NCBI RefSeq assembly: GCF_007860075.1
Contig: NZ_SJPP01000002.1
Coordinates: 372,001 to 436,000 of the forward strand
DNA length: 64,000 bases
Reading direction: 5' to 3'
Source of the DNA: Symmachiella macrocystis
GTDB taxonomy: Bacteria > Planctomycetota > Planctomycetia > Planctomycetales > Planctomycetaceae
Part shown: positions 44,914 to 54,670 of the stretch, one piece after another
How the letters are laid out: each line of letters begins with the position of its first letter
Position numbering within the stretch: the stretch's first letter is position 1
Made by a program: the position numbers and the translations under genes
The notes under the pieces: generated by a model
Database searches by the model: none
What the model was told of the DNA's origin: nothing
Seen by the model: only the letters and a program-made list of their open reading frames with translations

Positions 44914-45897
44914 ATGAGCACAAATGTCCGGAGGAAGAATCAAGGTTTTACGCTGATCGAGCTATTGGTAGTTATTGCCATTATCGCGATTTTGATTGCT
45001 TTACTTTTGCCTGCCGTGCAGCAGGCGCGGGAAGCAGCGCGGCGGACACAATGTCGAAATAATATGAAACAACTCGGTTTGGCACTGCACAACTATCACG
45101 ACGTTCACAAGGTGTTCCCGATTGCAAGTTACTATGACTTTTCGGGCCTAGATGAAACCCCACCTGTGTGGGATGCTCGTTTGAACAGCCAATGGGCTTG
45201 GTCGGTCATGATCCTTCCGTATCTGGACCAAGGCAACCTCTACGAAGTACTCGGTGTCGGCGATAGAACGTTTGAACAAGCCGCTAATGACCCGGAGGGT
45301 CTTAAGGGGTTGCGCAGTCCTTTGCCCGCATTCATTTGTCCTTCGGATATCGGCGAGGGGCTTAACGAAAACCGCCCCTTCCCGGATCAACCCGGCGGAC
45401 CGATGGTTGTGCCTGTTGGAACCACATTTGCAAAATCGAACTACATGGCTTGCAATGGTAACCGAGGCGATGGCGATGGAATTTTCCCCAGCGGCGGTGG
45501 GATGGTTGCGATTAAAAACGTCAGCGATGGTCTGTCGAATACGATTATGGTCGGCGAACGTCGCTCGCGGGAAGGATTCTGGGCGGGTATATGGGCCGGT
45601 CAAGAGTTATCCGACCAAGGCATCACAAACGTTTGGTGTCTCGCTGGCCTGACTGAGTATCAAATGAATACCGGCAAACATAGCCTCGACCCCTCGGACA
45701 CGAACGCCGTGGACAATCCGAAGATCGCGTTTAGCAGTGAACACGAAGGCGGCGCGTTCTTCTTGCTGGGGGACGGTTCAGTACACTTCATCAACGACAG
45801 CATCCAGTGGAACGATTCTGCTGCTGATTCGAACGATGTGGGCATCTACCACCTGCTTGGGTCGATGAACGATGGCCTTGTGGTTAACGAATTCTAA
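44914..45897 (+). CDS. DUF1559 prepilin-like protein
   Basis: A 327-residue protein with a type IV prepilin leader: RKNQGFTLIELLVVIAIIAI, with cleavage expected after the glycine and a conserved glutamate at position 5 of the mature part. The following helix continues LLLPAVQQAREAARRTQCRN, and the DUF1559 globular part includes NNMKQLGLALHNYHDVHKVF, FICPSD and AFFLLGDGSVHFINDSI. Planctomycetes carry many paralogues of this family; function is unclear but pseudopilin-like export is expected. GGAG lies eight bases before ATG 44914. A perfect terminator follows. Confidence 0.95.
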   Translation: MSTNVRRKNQGFTLIELLVVIAIIAILIALLLPAVQQAREAARRTQCRNNMKQLGLALHNYHDVHKVFPIASYYDFSGLDETPPVWDARLNSQWAWSVMILPYLDQGNLYEVLGVGDRTFEQAANDPEGLKGLRSPLPAFICPSDIGEGLNENRPFPDQPGGPMVVPVGTTFAKSNYMACNGNRGDGDGIFPSGGGMVAIKNVSDGLSNTIMVGERRSREGFWAGIWAGQELSDQGITNVWCLAGLTEYQMNTGKHSLDPSDTNAVDNPKIAFSSEHEGGAFFLLGDGSVHFINDSIQWNDSAADSNDVGIYHLLGSMNDGLVVNEF

Positions 45898-45921
45898 AAC
45901 TCGTCCCTAATTTTCGCTGGC

Positions 45922-45960
45922 AATACACTCCTGAAGCCGTTGGGGCTTCAGAAGTGTATT
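45922..45960 (+). terminator. Hairpin terminator after the DUF1559 gene
   Basis: Stem AATACACT-c-CTGAAGCC / GGCTTCAG-a-AGTGTATT with a 5-base loop (17 positions, one internal mismatch), 25 bases after the stop. Symmetric, so it could serve both strands. Confidence 0.85.
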
Positions 45961-46104
45961 GCAGCGCAGGGATTGGAGATCATCTCACCTGGAGGAAGCA
46001 AAGAGTAGCGGCGTGCAAACATTACATTCTTTTCGACCGTTATGATTGCACGCCGGATAGTTGGGCTATGTCATAGCAAGATTATTTTCAGCAGAGGATT
46101 GCAG

Positions 46105-46683
46105 ATGTCCATCAATTTAGATGCCCAGTTACGTCGCACTGGGTGGGCAAAATGTCTGGTTGTCGCCAGTGGATTCTTTCTGTTGCCGGGATGTGGCCTA
46201 TTTGAGGGCAAAAGTGAATACCAGCAAATGATGGACAAACGGAGCGATTTTTCCGGTATAGTCGCCGCTGCAGGCGGATCAGCCGTCATGGAAAAGCGGT
46301 CCATGCACGGCATTCACGGTGTTGGTTGGTTTATTGACCTCAGTGGCGCAGAGATCGATGACAAGTTGCTCAGCGCCATCGCCGATGTCGTCAAGGAGAA
46401 ACCAGTCTATGGACTGAACCTAGCCGATTCCTCGATAACCGATAAACAGTTGGCACGACTCGACAAGGATGATGTTCTGCAAAAGGTCTTTTTCTTGAAC
46501 CTCAGCAATTCTAAAATCACGGATGCTGGGATCGATAGCATTTCCAATATCTACGTGATTCACGAATTGAATTTAAAGGGGACGGCGGTGACAGCGGCGG
46601 CAGTCAAACGGTTGGGAGACAAGCAGATGGCCCAAAAGCAGACTCCTGATGCGCTTCGCACACGCCCGAAAACGGATATCTAG
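46105..46683 (+). CDS. Lipoprotein with leucine-rich repeats
   Basis: A 192-residue lipoprotein. The signal sequence CLVVASGFFLLPGC ends in the lipobox LPGC. The body holds leucine-rich repeats: GWFIDLSGAEIDDKLLSAIA, VYGLNLADSSITDKQLARLD, FFLNLSNSKITDAGIDSISN and IHELNLKGTAVTAAAVKRLG, spaced about 26 residues. The xLxLxxSxITDxxL pattern is common in planctomycete surface proteins. Probably attached to a membrane and binding a protein partner. ATG 46105 is preferred over an earlier in-frame ATG at 46042. The next gene starts 139 bases downstream in the same direction. Confidence 0.8.
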   Translation: MSINLDAQLRRTGWAKCLVVASGFFLLPGCGLFEGKSEYQQMMDKRSDFSGIVAAAGGSAVMEKRSMHGIHGVGWFIDLSGAEIDDKLLSAIADVVKEKPVYGLNLADSSITDKQLARLDKDDVLQKVFFLNLSNSKITDAGIDSISNIYVIHELNLKGTAVTAAAVKRLGDKQMAQKQTPDALRTRPKTDI

Positions 46684-46821
46684 CACCCATCATTTCAAGC
46701 CGCGATGCCCCTTCGTTGATTGCGATGCATGGCATCTGTCAAAATCGGCTTGGCTGGCGCTGGAACAGAGTTTCAATACAACTGGAATCCGTATCGATAT
46801 CATTTTCGGACGCATTACCAA

Positions 46822-49080
46822 ATGCTCGGAAAAAGAAAACAACGATTGGGCAGATACTATCGGCACTTTTACCTCATAGTTCTTGGCTTGATTGGCCTGT
46901 TCTCCTTGACCGGGCACCAGAGCCTGACTGCTGAGCAAGGCTCCTCAACTAAAAGTGGTCGTGCGCTCTGGACGACGTCTCGTATCCACGGGACACCCGA
47001 CCCGCCGCCCCCCTATCAGTTGGAGAGTGCTTTTCCAGAGTTGAATTTTGACGAGCCGCTGGCGGTTAGTCTGATACCCGGGACCAACCGGTTTCTTCTC
47101 TGCGAACGAAACGGCAAACTATTCACGTTTGAAGATGCGCCCCATGCCAAGCCCAAGCTGTTGATAGATCTTGAGCGGACTGTTTACGGTGCCGCAGCGC
47201 ATCCGGACTTTGTGAACAATGGCCGACTTTTTGTTGTCTCTATCGTGAAAGAGGGGGCTGAGGATGGGACCCGACTGTCGCGATTCGAAACGTCGCCCGA
47301 TGATCGCTTTCATTCCAAGCCACAGTCAGAAGTCGTCCTGCTATCTTGGTTAGCCGGAGGTCACAACGGCGGCTGTGTCCGGTTTGGTCCCGATGGCCTG
47401 TTGTATGTTTCTACCGGTGACGGCAGTGGCTGGGCCGACTGGCACTTGACCGGTCAGCGCATCGACGATTTTCTCGCTTCCATCCTCCGCATCGACGTCG
47501 ATCATTCCATGGGGGACAAGTCGTACGCGATTCCAGTAGACAATCCTTTTATCAAGACGCCTAATGCCAGTCCGGAAGTCTATTCTTACGGACATCGCAA
47601 CGTTTGGAAGTTCAGCTTTGATAGTGAGGGTCGACTCTGGGCGGGGGATGTTGGTCAGGATTTGTGGGAGATGATCGAACTGGTACAGCCGGGAGGCAAC
47701 TACGGCTGGAGTATCAAAGAGGGAACCCATGATTTCAAACCGGACCGCCAGCTGGGACCGACACCGATACAGCCGCCGCTGCTTGAACATCCTCACAGCG
47801 AATCACGATCCATCACCGGAGGATATATTTGGGAAGCGGACGAACCGGCAGACCTGCATGGCTGTTACATCTATGGTGATTACGACACCGGCAAGATCTG
47901 GAGTGTGCGACTTGTGGATGGTCAACCGACTAAGCCACGTCAACTGGCCGACACGCAATTCCGGATTGTCGCTTTCGCTCAAAACCAGCAGGGCGAGGTG
48001 CTTGTCGTCGACCATGTGAGCGGCACACTCCAACGGTTGGTCCCGGCTCCTTTGCCTGATGAGAACGAGCCAAAATTTCCTCGAATGCTCAGTGAGACCG
48101 GCCTGTTTGTTTCCACCACCGACCACATTCCGCAGCCGGGGCTGATACCTTACTCCGTCAATGCTCCACTCTGGTCGGATGGAGCCAGTAAGGAACGATT
48201 CATTGCTAGGCCCGGCGATTCGCAGATCCTTTTCGATGACGTCACTTATCCCGCGCCACCCCCCGGCTGGCGATTCTCTGACGGCACGGTTCTTGTCAAA
48301 ACATTTTCGATGGAAATGGAAGCTGGCAATCCGTTGTCAACACGCCGGTTGGAGACTCGCCTCCTGCACTTCAAGAGCATGCCTGGCGATCGCGAGCGGT
48401 ACGGGGCACAGTTTTGGCGAGGATACACTTACGTCTGGAACGACGATCAGACCGATGCCGTTCTGCTCGATGCACAAGGAGCGGATCGTGTACTGAACAT
48501 TCAGGATAAAAACGCTCCCGGGGGCGTGAGGAAGCAGACTTGGCACTTCCCCAGCAGAGCGGAATGCACGCTTTGTCATACGATGGCTGCCAAATATGCA
48601 CTCGGTGTCAACACACTGCAAATGAACCGGCTGCATGATTACGGCGATGGCCAACCACGGAATCAGCTGGCACAACTCGAAGAGTGGGGAGTCTTCGCCA
48701 AGCCACTTCCCAAGTCTCCAGATGCTCTTCCTCGACTTGCCGACTATCACGACCAGTCCCAAAGTATCAACGACCGTGCGCGGTCTTATCTCCACGCAAA
48801 CTGCTCGCACTGCCATCGACTCTGGGGGGGGGGTCTCACCGAGTTTCAGTTGCCAGCCGATCTGCCGCTCGACAAAACCGGCCTCATTCATGCCACTCCT
48901 GAACGAGGCCACTACGGCATTACTGACGCGCGTCTCATAGCTCCCGGCGATCCGGACCGCTCACTGCTTTCACATCGCATGACCTTGCTCAAAATCGGAC
49001 GCATGCCCCATATCGGCTCGAACGTCATTGACGAAGAAGGTGTGGAGTTGCTCCGCGAGTGGATTCGGCAAATGAAGTGA
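46822..49080 (+). CDS. Glucose/sorbosone-dehydrogenase-like propeller fused to a diheme cytochrome c (SO2930-like)
   Basis: A 752-residue exported protein: hydrophobic leader RHFYLIVLGLIGLFSLTG, then a soluble quinoprotein-dehydrogenase-like propeller (about 60-380) with PGTNRFLLCERNGKLFTFED, GGHNGGCVRFGPDGLLYVST, YGHRNVWKFSFDSEGRLWAG and QPGGNYGWSIKEG. The second half carries two heme-binding motifs, CTLCH and CSHCH, as in proteins called SO2930 family diheme cytochromes. Likely oxidises a sugar or related substrate and passes electrons to its own hemes; the substrate is unknown. ATG 46822 gives a sensible export leader; earlier in-frame ATGs exist from 46720. Confidence 0.85.
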   Translation: MLGKRKQRLGRYYRHFYLIVLGLIGLFSLTGHQSLTAEQGSSTKSGRALWTTSRIHGTPDPPPPYQLESAFPELNFDEPLAVSLIPGTNRFLLCERNGKLFTFEDAPHAKPKLLIDLERTVYGAAAHPDFVNNGRLFVVSIVKEGAEDGTRLSRFETSPDDRFHSKPQSEVVLLSWLAGGHNGGCVRFGPDGLLYVSTGDGSGWADWHLTGQRIDDFLASILRIDVDHSMGDKSYAIPVDNPFIKTPNASPEVYSYGHRNVWKFSFDSEGRLWAGDVGQDLWEMIELVQPGGNYGWSIKEGTHDFKPDRQLGPTPIQPPLLEHPHSESRSITGGYIWEADEPADLHGCYIYGDYDTGKIWSVRLVDGQPTKPRQLADTQFRIVAFAQNQQGEVLVVDHVSGTLQRLVPAPLPDENEPKFPRMLSETGLFVSTTDHIPQPGLIPYSVNAPLWSDGASKERFIARPGDSQILFDDVTYPAPPPGWRFSDGTVLVKTFSMEMEAGNPLSTRRLETRLLHFKSMPGDRERYGAQFWRGYTYVWNDDQTDAVLLDAQGADRVLNIQDKNAPGGVRKQTWHFPSRAECTLCHTMAAKYALGVNTLQMNRLHDYGDGQPRNQLAQLEEWGVFAKPLPKSPDALPRLADYHDQSQSINDRARSYLHANCSHCHRLWGGGLTEFQLPADLPLDKTGLIHATPERGHYGITDARLIAPGDPDRSLLSHRMTLLKIGRMPHIGSNVIDEEGVELLREWIRQMK

Positions 49081-49206
49081 TTTACAAACTGCGGCCCATA
49101 CTCAACGGTCAGTGCCGGCTCCTCACTTAGCCGCTTTACCAAGCATTATGAGTAGGAGCCCATGGCGAACATCATTAGCAACGACAACTTCATGTTGATT
49201 CACACG

Positions 49207-51435
49207 CTATGGCTCTTGGATGGACTTGTCAATCAATGGTTTTACCTGTTCGCTCCACAGCAATCCATGTGCTTTGAGCCCTTGGGGGCTGAAGTGAATT
49301 CCTTTTCCATCTAAGTCACGATGATCACCTGTCAGTGTGTCCGTATCCGGCCCTTCCAGAGCCACGCCATCCGCCCACAATTTGGCTTGTGCCGTACGTG
49401 TTGTTGTAAATGAAGGCGCATCGGGATTGTGATAGGAGACCTGGGCGACTAGCCAAGGTATGTTCCAACCCGCTTCTTCGCGGGACGTGTCGATCACACG
49501 CTTGAGTTTGTCATAGTACTCGTCGCTTGGCATTTCCACATCGGTTTCTCCCTGGTGCCAAAGTACAGCCCGAAATCCATGCGGGCCGAGTTGATCGATA
49601 CGCGTCATCATCCAGCGAAATAGTCCTTCATCCATTGGCTGCCAGGCGTTGACGCTCGTCCCCCCATATCCTGTGGCTGCGATGCCGATTGGAACCTTAT
49701 ACGCCTCATAAAGGGCATCACCGAACGCTGGGTAATAGCTCCCTCCCTGTGAGCGGTCAGCGACTCCAGGCTGAGGATCATCAGCGATTTGCCAGTGCTC
49801 TCCACTGAACGAGGCCACCATGCCAGTGGTTTGTTTCGTCTTAAACTGTCCGGAATTGGTCGAGTTGGACTGTCCCGCCCCCACGAAAACCTCGCCGACG
49901 CCGAACTGATCAACAGAGAGTTCCTCGACGGTTTGATTGTCCGCGGTCATTCTGAGGTCCATTGAAAACCAACCCCCGGCGGGGAACTCCAGTGATTTCT
50001 GGAATGCCCCGTCCTCCCGATTGAACTCGATCGACTGCCACTCACTCGGCACTTCTCCCTGCAAAGGCTGTCCACGAAAGCGGACCTGGACCTGATCGAC
50101 ATTCCTCGTGGTCGTCCCCCGAATGAGGATTCGACCGGCATTTCGGACATGTCGTTGAAATACCTGATTCTCCAAAGGGGATGCAATCGTCGTCTCATCC
50201 GTCTCGCGTGTCAGGACAAACTGATAAGGTCGCGGTTTGGCGACAAATCGCTGCATTTGTTCAATTTCCTTGTTGGCATGTTTTGCTTGGTTGGTCAGCG
50301 AGGCCAGCAACGGAGTCTCTGGCAGCGACCTCTTCGCGTGCAGGTTGGCTAAATCGACTTCGTACCTTGCCTCAGTGAGAGACTTCAGAACAGTCGCCTG
50401 CGCATCCCAAGGACCGCCTGGCTGCCAAGAATCCGGAGTTGTGGAAGCGATATCGAGGCCCTTCGCTAATTCGCTAGCTCGCCAGATCCCAATTTCCCGT
50501 CCGGACACCGTGAGCTTGTACTTGCCGAGATTGAGATTCCGGACCGTCAGTCGATATTGGTTGATTTGATTCATGGGCACGAAGCGATACATCAAATTCG
50601 CGAAAGCGCCGTTGTTATACGGCAGGCCTTGGTCCAAGCGCGTGAATGTTAATCTGTCGTCAGCCGCACTGAGATCAGAGATTTGACATCCGTTTCCTTC
50701 TAGAACCTCACCAGCCGCAGCATCGATGACACACGTAGAGACATCAGCAGGCGCTTCCAATCCCTTCAAAATCGCGTAGGCCATCGCCATTTGTCCCAAG
50801 TCATTGAGGTGAATGCCGTCGGCAGCGTGCAGCGATTTTTGCTTCTCAATCGGAAGAGATTCATTGGCTGTATAGACCGACCGCTGGATGTCTCGCATAG
50901 TCCGCTGAATATCAATGGTGCCTGCACCCTCTTTTCGGGCAATGGCCAATCCCGCATCGCACATCTGTTGGAGAAAATTATTCTCGGTCTTGTCAGGATG
51001 GCCAGCGGTGATTGCTGCCGAACAAATATAGACCCGTACGCCTCGTTTCTTGCAGGCAGTAACGATTTTTTGTATCGAATCGAGATACAATTGCCGGTGT
51101 TCGTCATCCGCCTTTGCCCCCCAACCAATATCGTTGACACCATATGCAACGGTTAGCAGAGTCACCCCTTTATCGAATACATCCTGCTCAAGTCGCTTAA
51201 AGCCGCCCGCTGCTGTGTCACCACCGTTTCCTAAATTGATGAAATGAACTTTGCGTTCCGGATAACGCAGCAGTGTGAATTTTTCAATATGCTTGCCGTA
51301 TGTCCTTGCCGCAGTAATGCTATCGCCCAAAAATCCAACAGTATCGCCATCCCGAATGGCGAAATCCTCCGCGTTCAAAGCGTTTGTGAACGAGAGCACT
51401 ATTAGCACACTTAGAAGCGTGAATAATTTTGACAT
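49207..51435 (-). CDS. Two-domain secreted esterase: GDSL/SGNH hydrolase plus sialate O-acetylesterase-like
   Basis: A 742-residue protein with a signal peptide (LLSVLIVLSFTNALNA). The first domain (about 25-235) is SGNH: GFLGDSITAART (block I), NLGNGGDTAAGG, VAYGVNDIGWG and the DGIHLNDLG histidine block. A beta-sandwich linker follows. The second domain (about 495-740) is of the SASA carbohydrate-esterase type: VFVGAGQSNSTNSGQ with the nucleophile, GYGGTSVNAW, VLWHQGETDVEMPS, and DGKGIHFSPQGLKAHG. Probably removes acetyl groups from polysaccharides outside the cytoplasm. GGGAG lies nine bases before the ATG. Confidence 0.9.
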   Translation of the reverse strand: MSKLFTLLSVLIVLSFTNALNAEDFAIRDGDTVGFLGDSITAARTYGKHIEKFTLLRYPERKVHFINLGNGGDTAAGGFKRLEQDVFDKGVTLLTVAYGVNDIGWGAKADDEHRQLYLDSIQKIVTACKKRGVRVYICSAAITAGHPDKTENNFLQQMCDAGLAIARKEGAGTIDIQRTMRDIQRSVYTANESLPIEKQKSLHAADGIHLNDLGQMAMAYAILKGLEAPADVSTCVIDAAAGEVLEGNGCQISDLSAADDRLTFTRLDQGLPYNNGAFANLMYRFVPMNQINQYRLTVRNLNLGKYKLTVSGREIGIWRASELAKGLDIASTTPDSWQPGGPWDAQATVLKSLTEARYEVDLANLHAKRSLPETPLLASLTNQAKHANKEIEQMQRFVAKPRPYQFVLTRETDETTIASPLENQVFQRHVRNAGRILIRGTTTRNVDQVQVRFRGQPLQGEVPSEWQSIEFNREDGAFQKSLEFPAGGWFSMDLRMTADNQTVEELSVDQFGVGEVFVGAGQSNSTNSGQFKTKQTTGMVASFSGEHWQIADDPQPGVADRSQGGSYYPAFGDALYEAYKVPIGIAATGYGGTSVNAWQPMDEGLFRWMMTRIDQLGPHGFRAVLWHQGETDVEMPSDEYYDKLKRVIDTSREEAGWNIPWLVAQVSYHNPDAPSFTTTRTAQAKLWADGVALEGPDTDTLTGDHRDLDGKGIHFSPQGLKAHGLLWSEQVKPLIDKSIQEP

Positions 51436-51582
51436 TACAGAAACTCCCAGCGGGGATTGAGCAGATTTTCGAGAACGATTTCCATTTTAAAATCTGTTGG
51501 CACAACGAGATGGATTTAAGTATATTATAACGTCGTAGGATACGGAAATAAGTCTCCATCCCGATCAAGCGGACATCTCCTC

Positions 51583-53094
51583 ATGTTGAGAATCCTGGGA
51601 TCGAAAAAGCGACTATGCCGCGGTCTCAACCGGCGTGATGTGTTGAACATCGGCTCCTGCGGCCTAGGAGCGTTGACGCTCTCGCAACTCCTGGGAGAAC
51701 CCACTGCGCAAGCCAAAGCGGCAGCACACACAGCAACCTTCGGGCAGGCAAAGCGAGTCATCCTGTTGTATCTGGCCGGAGCGGCTTCACAGCTGGAAAC
51801 ATTCGATCCCAAACCAGACGCCGCTGCTGAAGTCCGCGGGGAGCACAAAGCGATTCAGGCAGCGATCCCCGGCGTCCGCATCAGCGAGCATCTCCCCCAA
51901 ATTGCTCGCATCATGGACCGCATGACGTTGATTCGATCGATGTCGCATGACAACAATAATCACTCAAATGTCTTTACGCTGACAGGGCATCCTGCCGTGG
52001 ATTTCCAGAGTGAGACGCACCCGTTGGATACGCGGCATCATCCCTTCTTTGGAAGTGTTCTGGATTATTTGGCAGAACGCCGGTCGCCGGACGCACTCTC
52101 ACCTGGGATCCCGCGAAATCTTGCTTTGCCATTTCGGTTCAGCAAATTCAATCCCCTGTTTCAACGTTCAGGGCCTTATGGTGGTTTTCTTGGTCGGGGA
52201 TATGACCCTGTTTATACTGAATTCGATGGAGAGGCTAAACGTGAGGTTGAACGTGTCGGGATCTTCGGTGTCAGTAATTCGAAAGAGAAGGACCCGTTCG
52301 TCAGCGTAAAACCAGGATTAAAGTTTGCCGTTTCCGGTGCGGCACAACAACACCCCGGACTGACTCTTGACCGGCTCAACAGGCGGAAGTCGCTGTTAGG
52401 TCAACTGGAGTCGCAACAGCGCACTTTTGAGGATTCGCAAGCCATCGCCAGTCTGAGCCGTCATCAACAAATGGCTTGGTCACTATTGCGGTCACAGGAG
52501 ATTCGCGAAGCACTCGATATTTCGCGCGAACCGATGTCTCGTCGCGAACGCTACGGCATGAACCTGTTCGGCCAAGCTGTTCTTGCAGGACGACGGTTGT
52601 TAGAAGCCGGTGGACGCGTTGTTTCAATTTTCTGGGACGAATATAAAGTCGTCAACACGGCATGGGACACACACTTCAATCTCTATAAGCGTCTAAATGA
52701 CGAATTGCTGCCCGGCCTGGATAGCGCTCTGAGTGCATTGATTATCGACTTAGAGGAACGGGGGCTGCTTGATGAAACCTTGGTTTTAGTCCTGACGGAA
52801 CATGGCCGCACTCCAAAAATTATCGAACGTGCTAAGACACCGGGTCGCGATCATTGGTCGAACGCTTATTGTAATCTGCTTTCCGGCGCCGGATTGAATC
52901 CGGGGCAAGTTCTGGGAAGCAGTGACTCACAGGCAGCCTATGTTCAAAGCAATCCAATCAGCCCAATGGATGTCTTGGCCACGATGTACCACCTTGTCGG
53001 CATCGATGAGCACACCACGATTCCTGGCCGTGCCGACCGCCCCATGCCGCTCGTCGCCAACGGCCGCGTGCTCCACGAAATCCTGAACGGCTGA
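51583..53094 (+). CDS. DUF1501 family protein, Tat-exported
   Basis: A 503-residue protein. The N-terminus GLNRRDVLNIGSCGLGALTL is a twin-arginine leader. The core is the DUF1501 (sulfatase-fold-related) pattern: RVILLYLAGAASQLETFDPK, then TLIRSMSHDNNNHSNVFTLT and LVLTEHGRTPKIIERA, with a C-terminal PMDVLATMYHLVGIDEHTTI. In planctomycetes DUF1501 genes usually follow a DUF1549/DUF1553 cytochrome gene; here none is present, which is unusual. The function is unknown. Confidence 0.93.
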   Translation: MLRILGSKKRLCRGLNRRDVLNIGSCGLGALTLSQLLGEPTAQAKAAAHTATFGQAKRVILLYLAGAASQLETFDPKPDAAAEVRGEHKAIQAAIPGVRISEHLPQIARIMDRMTLIRSMSHDNNNHSNVFTLTGHPAVDFQSETHPLDTRHHPFFGSVLDYLAERRSPDALSPGIPRNLALPFRFSKFNPLFQRSGPYGGFLGRGYDPVYTEFDGEAKREVERVGIFGVSNSKEKDPFVSVKPGLKFAVSGAAQQHPGLTLDRLNRRKSLLGQLESQQRTFEDSQAIASLSRHQQMAWSLLRSQEIREALDISREPMSRRERYGMNLFGQAVLAGRRLLEAGGRVVSIFWDEYKVVNTAWDTHFNLYKRLNDELLPGLDSALSALIIDLEERGLLDETLVLVLTEHGRTPKIIERAKTPGRDHWSNAYCNLLSGAGLNPGQVLGSSDSQAAYVQSNPISPMDVLATMYHLVGIDEHTTIPGRADRPMPLVANGRVLHEILNG

Positions 53095-53880
53095 CAAGTT
53101 TTATAACTCCCTTTTTGCAGCGCAAGCGTCGACTAATCGAAATGGCGCATGTGGGTCGTTAGCGAACTGTAGTTGCAACTGTAGCTACGGGCGTGTTCAC
53201 GCTACGTCGGAAGGAGAGTTTAGGCTTCAAGGGTGCCGGTGTATTCTAGAGCCTGCTCGTACCCTGGAATTAAACTACCGAGTCGTTGACAGCAGTCGAG
53301 CTAATCAGGCACGATCATAATAATTTCAGACAATCGATGAACGATTGAGTGTTGTGGATGTTCGTGCTTCACAAGCCGAGTACTGCGTCCATTGCACAAG
53401 CCTGCATAATGCCTCAACAATCAACCAAGCCGCGTTCAGAAAAGGATGCCGTCGGGTTCGCCTGCTTGACGCTCAACGCCTCGCCCACCAACTGGACTTC
53501 CCCAATCCTTGGTACGGCCGCTCCACGTGGGACTGTTCTACGTACCCCGAAATCAGCTCATCGAAGTGCTTGGCCCCATAGGCAATGAATCGCCCAAGTC
53601 GAACTTTATAGAGACTGTGCAAGCCAAACAGACTGCATTCACCAACCAGGCAGTGACCACCGGTATCGATATCGGTTTGCTCGAGATTGCGGAGGATCGA
53701 GGCCAGTTGCGGCAGCGTGGCGGCATGCTCGGGCACCTAGACGGGGTTGACCAATCCACTTAGTCCAACTCACGGGAAGTTTTCGTCACCGCCGTATACA
53801 TAGCGAGTAACTCCGAATTGCCAAGCATGGTCCCAACGCGTTCGTCCGCTGCCAAAGAGAGAAGGTGATTCCGATGGGGC
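53095..53880. other. Intergenic region with a transposase relic
   Basis: No intact gene. The only recognisable sequence is the integrase-core transposase end at 53473-53600, followed by decayed sequence. Confidence 0.5.
53473..53600 (-). pseudogene. C-terminal relic of an integrase-core (rve) transposase
   Basis: The minus strand reads RFIAYGAKHFDELISGYVEQ, SHVERPYQGLGKSS. This is the end of the DDE integrase core (HF..L...YVEHYxxERPHQGLGN) found in IS3/IS481-type and related transposases. The upstream codons to 53736 have no similarity to the family. Element ends were not found. Confidence 0.65.
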
Positions 53881-53907
53881 CTTGTGCAAAAACCATGTTG
53901 GCCGCTG

Positions 53908-54669
53908 TTACCAAGCAACAAGAGCCACAAAGGCAGGACAAAGCATCAAGAGCCAGCCTCCAATTGCAACAAAGTCGCCGGGCGTCTTCTCAGTGATGAC
54001 TGGCCGCCCAAGGCCTAATGAAATGCCAGTGAGGTTGCCAAGCCCATCTGCGTACCAAATGCACACGAGTGGTAATAGCAAGAAGCGGACCAAATTCAGC
54101 GTGATCTCAGGGGTGCCCCAAACGAACGCGGTCACCAAGTACAGGGCGGCGACAAAACTAGAAAGAAAACGGGAGTGGAGTAGATCGCGGCCGAACTGCC
54201 ATCGGTTGGCGTCTTTGATGATATCGATGTGGTTCGCTGCCAGTCGATTGACGGCCAGGGTGCCCACACGATATTGCGTAATCTGATCAAATTGACTGTA
54301 TGAAAGCCAGGCTCCCAAACAGCGACTGCAGCGGTTGATCACGATTCCCGAGTGGTAAGCGTATTCAACGGCAGGCATCTCAGTCAGACATTTTGGGCAG
54401 GGCAGGGGCATTGTGCTGGATATTGTTTTTTGTCCAGCTACCGCTGGCGAGGTCGCCCTGTAGAGGGCAGTGCGAAGTTCGTCAGGGTCGAACCACATTC
54501 CGTCGCATTTGGTGCAATTGTCGATGGTTACTCCATGAAACAACGAGCGTTCCAACGCAGTTCCGCAGGATGGGCAATGCATGATATCTTCGAGCGGACA
54601 ACAGAATATTGGCTGACAAAGTGTCGTAAAGAGAGGATCAACCATCCGTTTGTCCCTCTTCTCAGACAT
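53908..54669 (-). CDS. Zinc-ribbon (zf-TFIIB) membrane protein
   Basis: A 253-residue protein with two zinc ribbons: CPSCGTALERSLFHGVTIDN with CTKCDGMWFDPDEL, and CPKCLTEMPAVEYAYHSGIV with CSRCLGAWLS. Both match the zf-TFIIB pattern CPxC...C..C.G.W. Residues 165-250 contain two or three membrane helices (FLSSFVAALYLVTAFVWGTP, LVRFLLLPLVCIWYADGLGN, FVAIGGWLLMLCPAFVALVA). Function unknown; perhaps a membrane-bound metal or partner sensor. ATG 54669 lies two bases after the stop of the preceding gene with an AAAGGG ribosome site, so the pair is coupled. An alternative start at 54582 (MHCPSCG) would remove a 29-residue extension. Confidence 0.75.
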   Translation of the reverse strand: MSEKRDKRMVDPLFTTLCQPIFCCPLEDIMHCPSCGTALERSLFHGVTIDNCTKCDGMWFDPDELRTALYRATSPAVAGQKTISSTMPLPCPKCLTEMPAVEYAYHSGIVINRCSRCLGAWLSYSQFDQITQYRVGTLAVNRLAANHIDIIKDANRWQFGRDLLHSRFLSSFVAALYLVTAFVWGTPEITLNLVRFLLLPLVCIWYADGLGNLTGISLGLGRPVITEKTPGDFVAIGGWLLMLCPAFVALVAW

Positions 54670-54670
54670 G

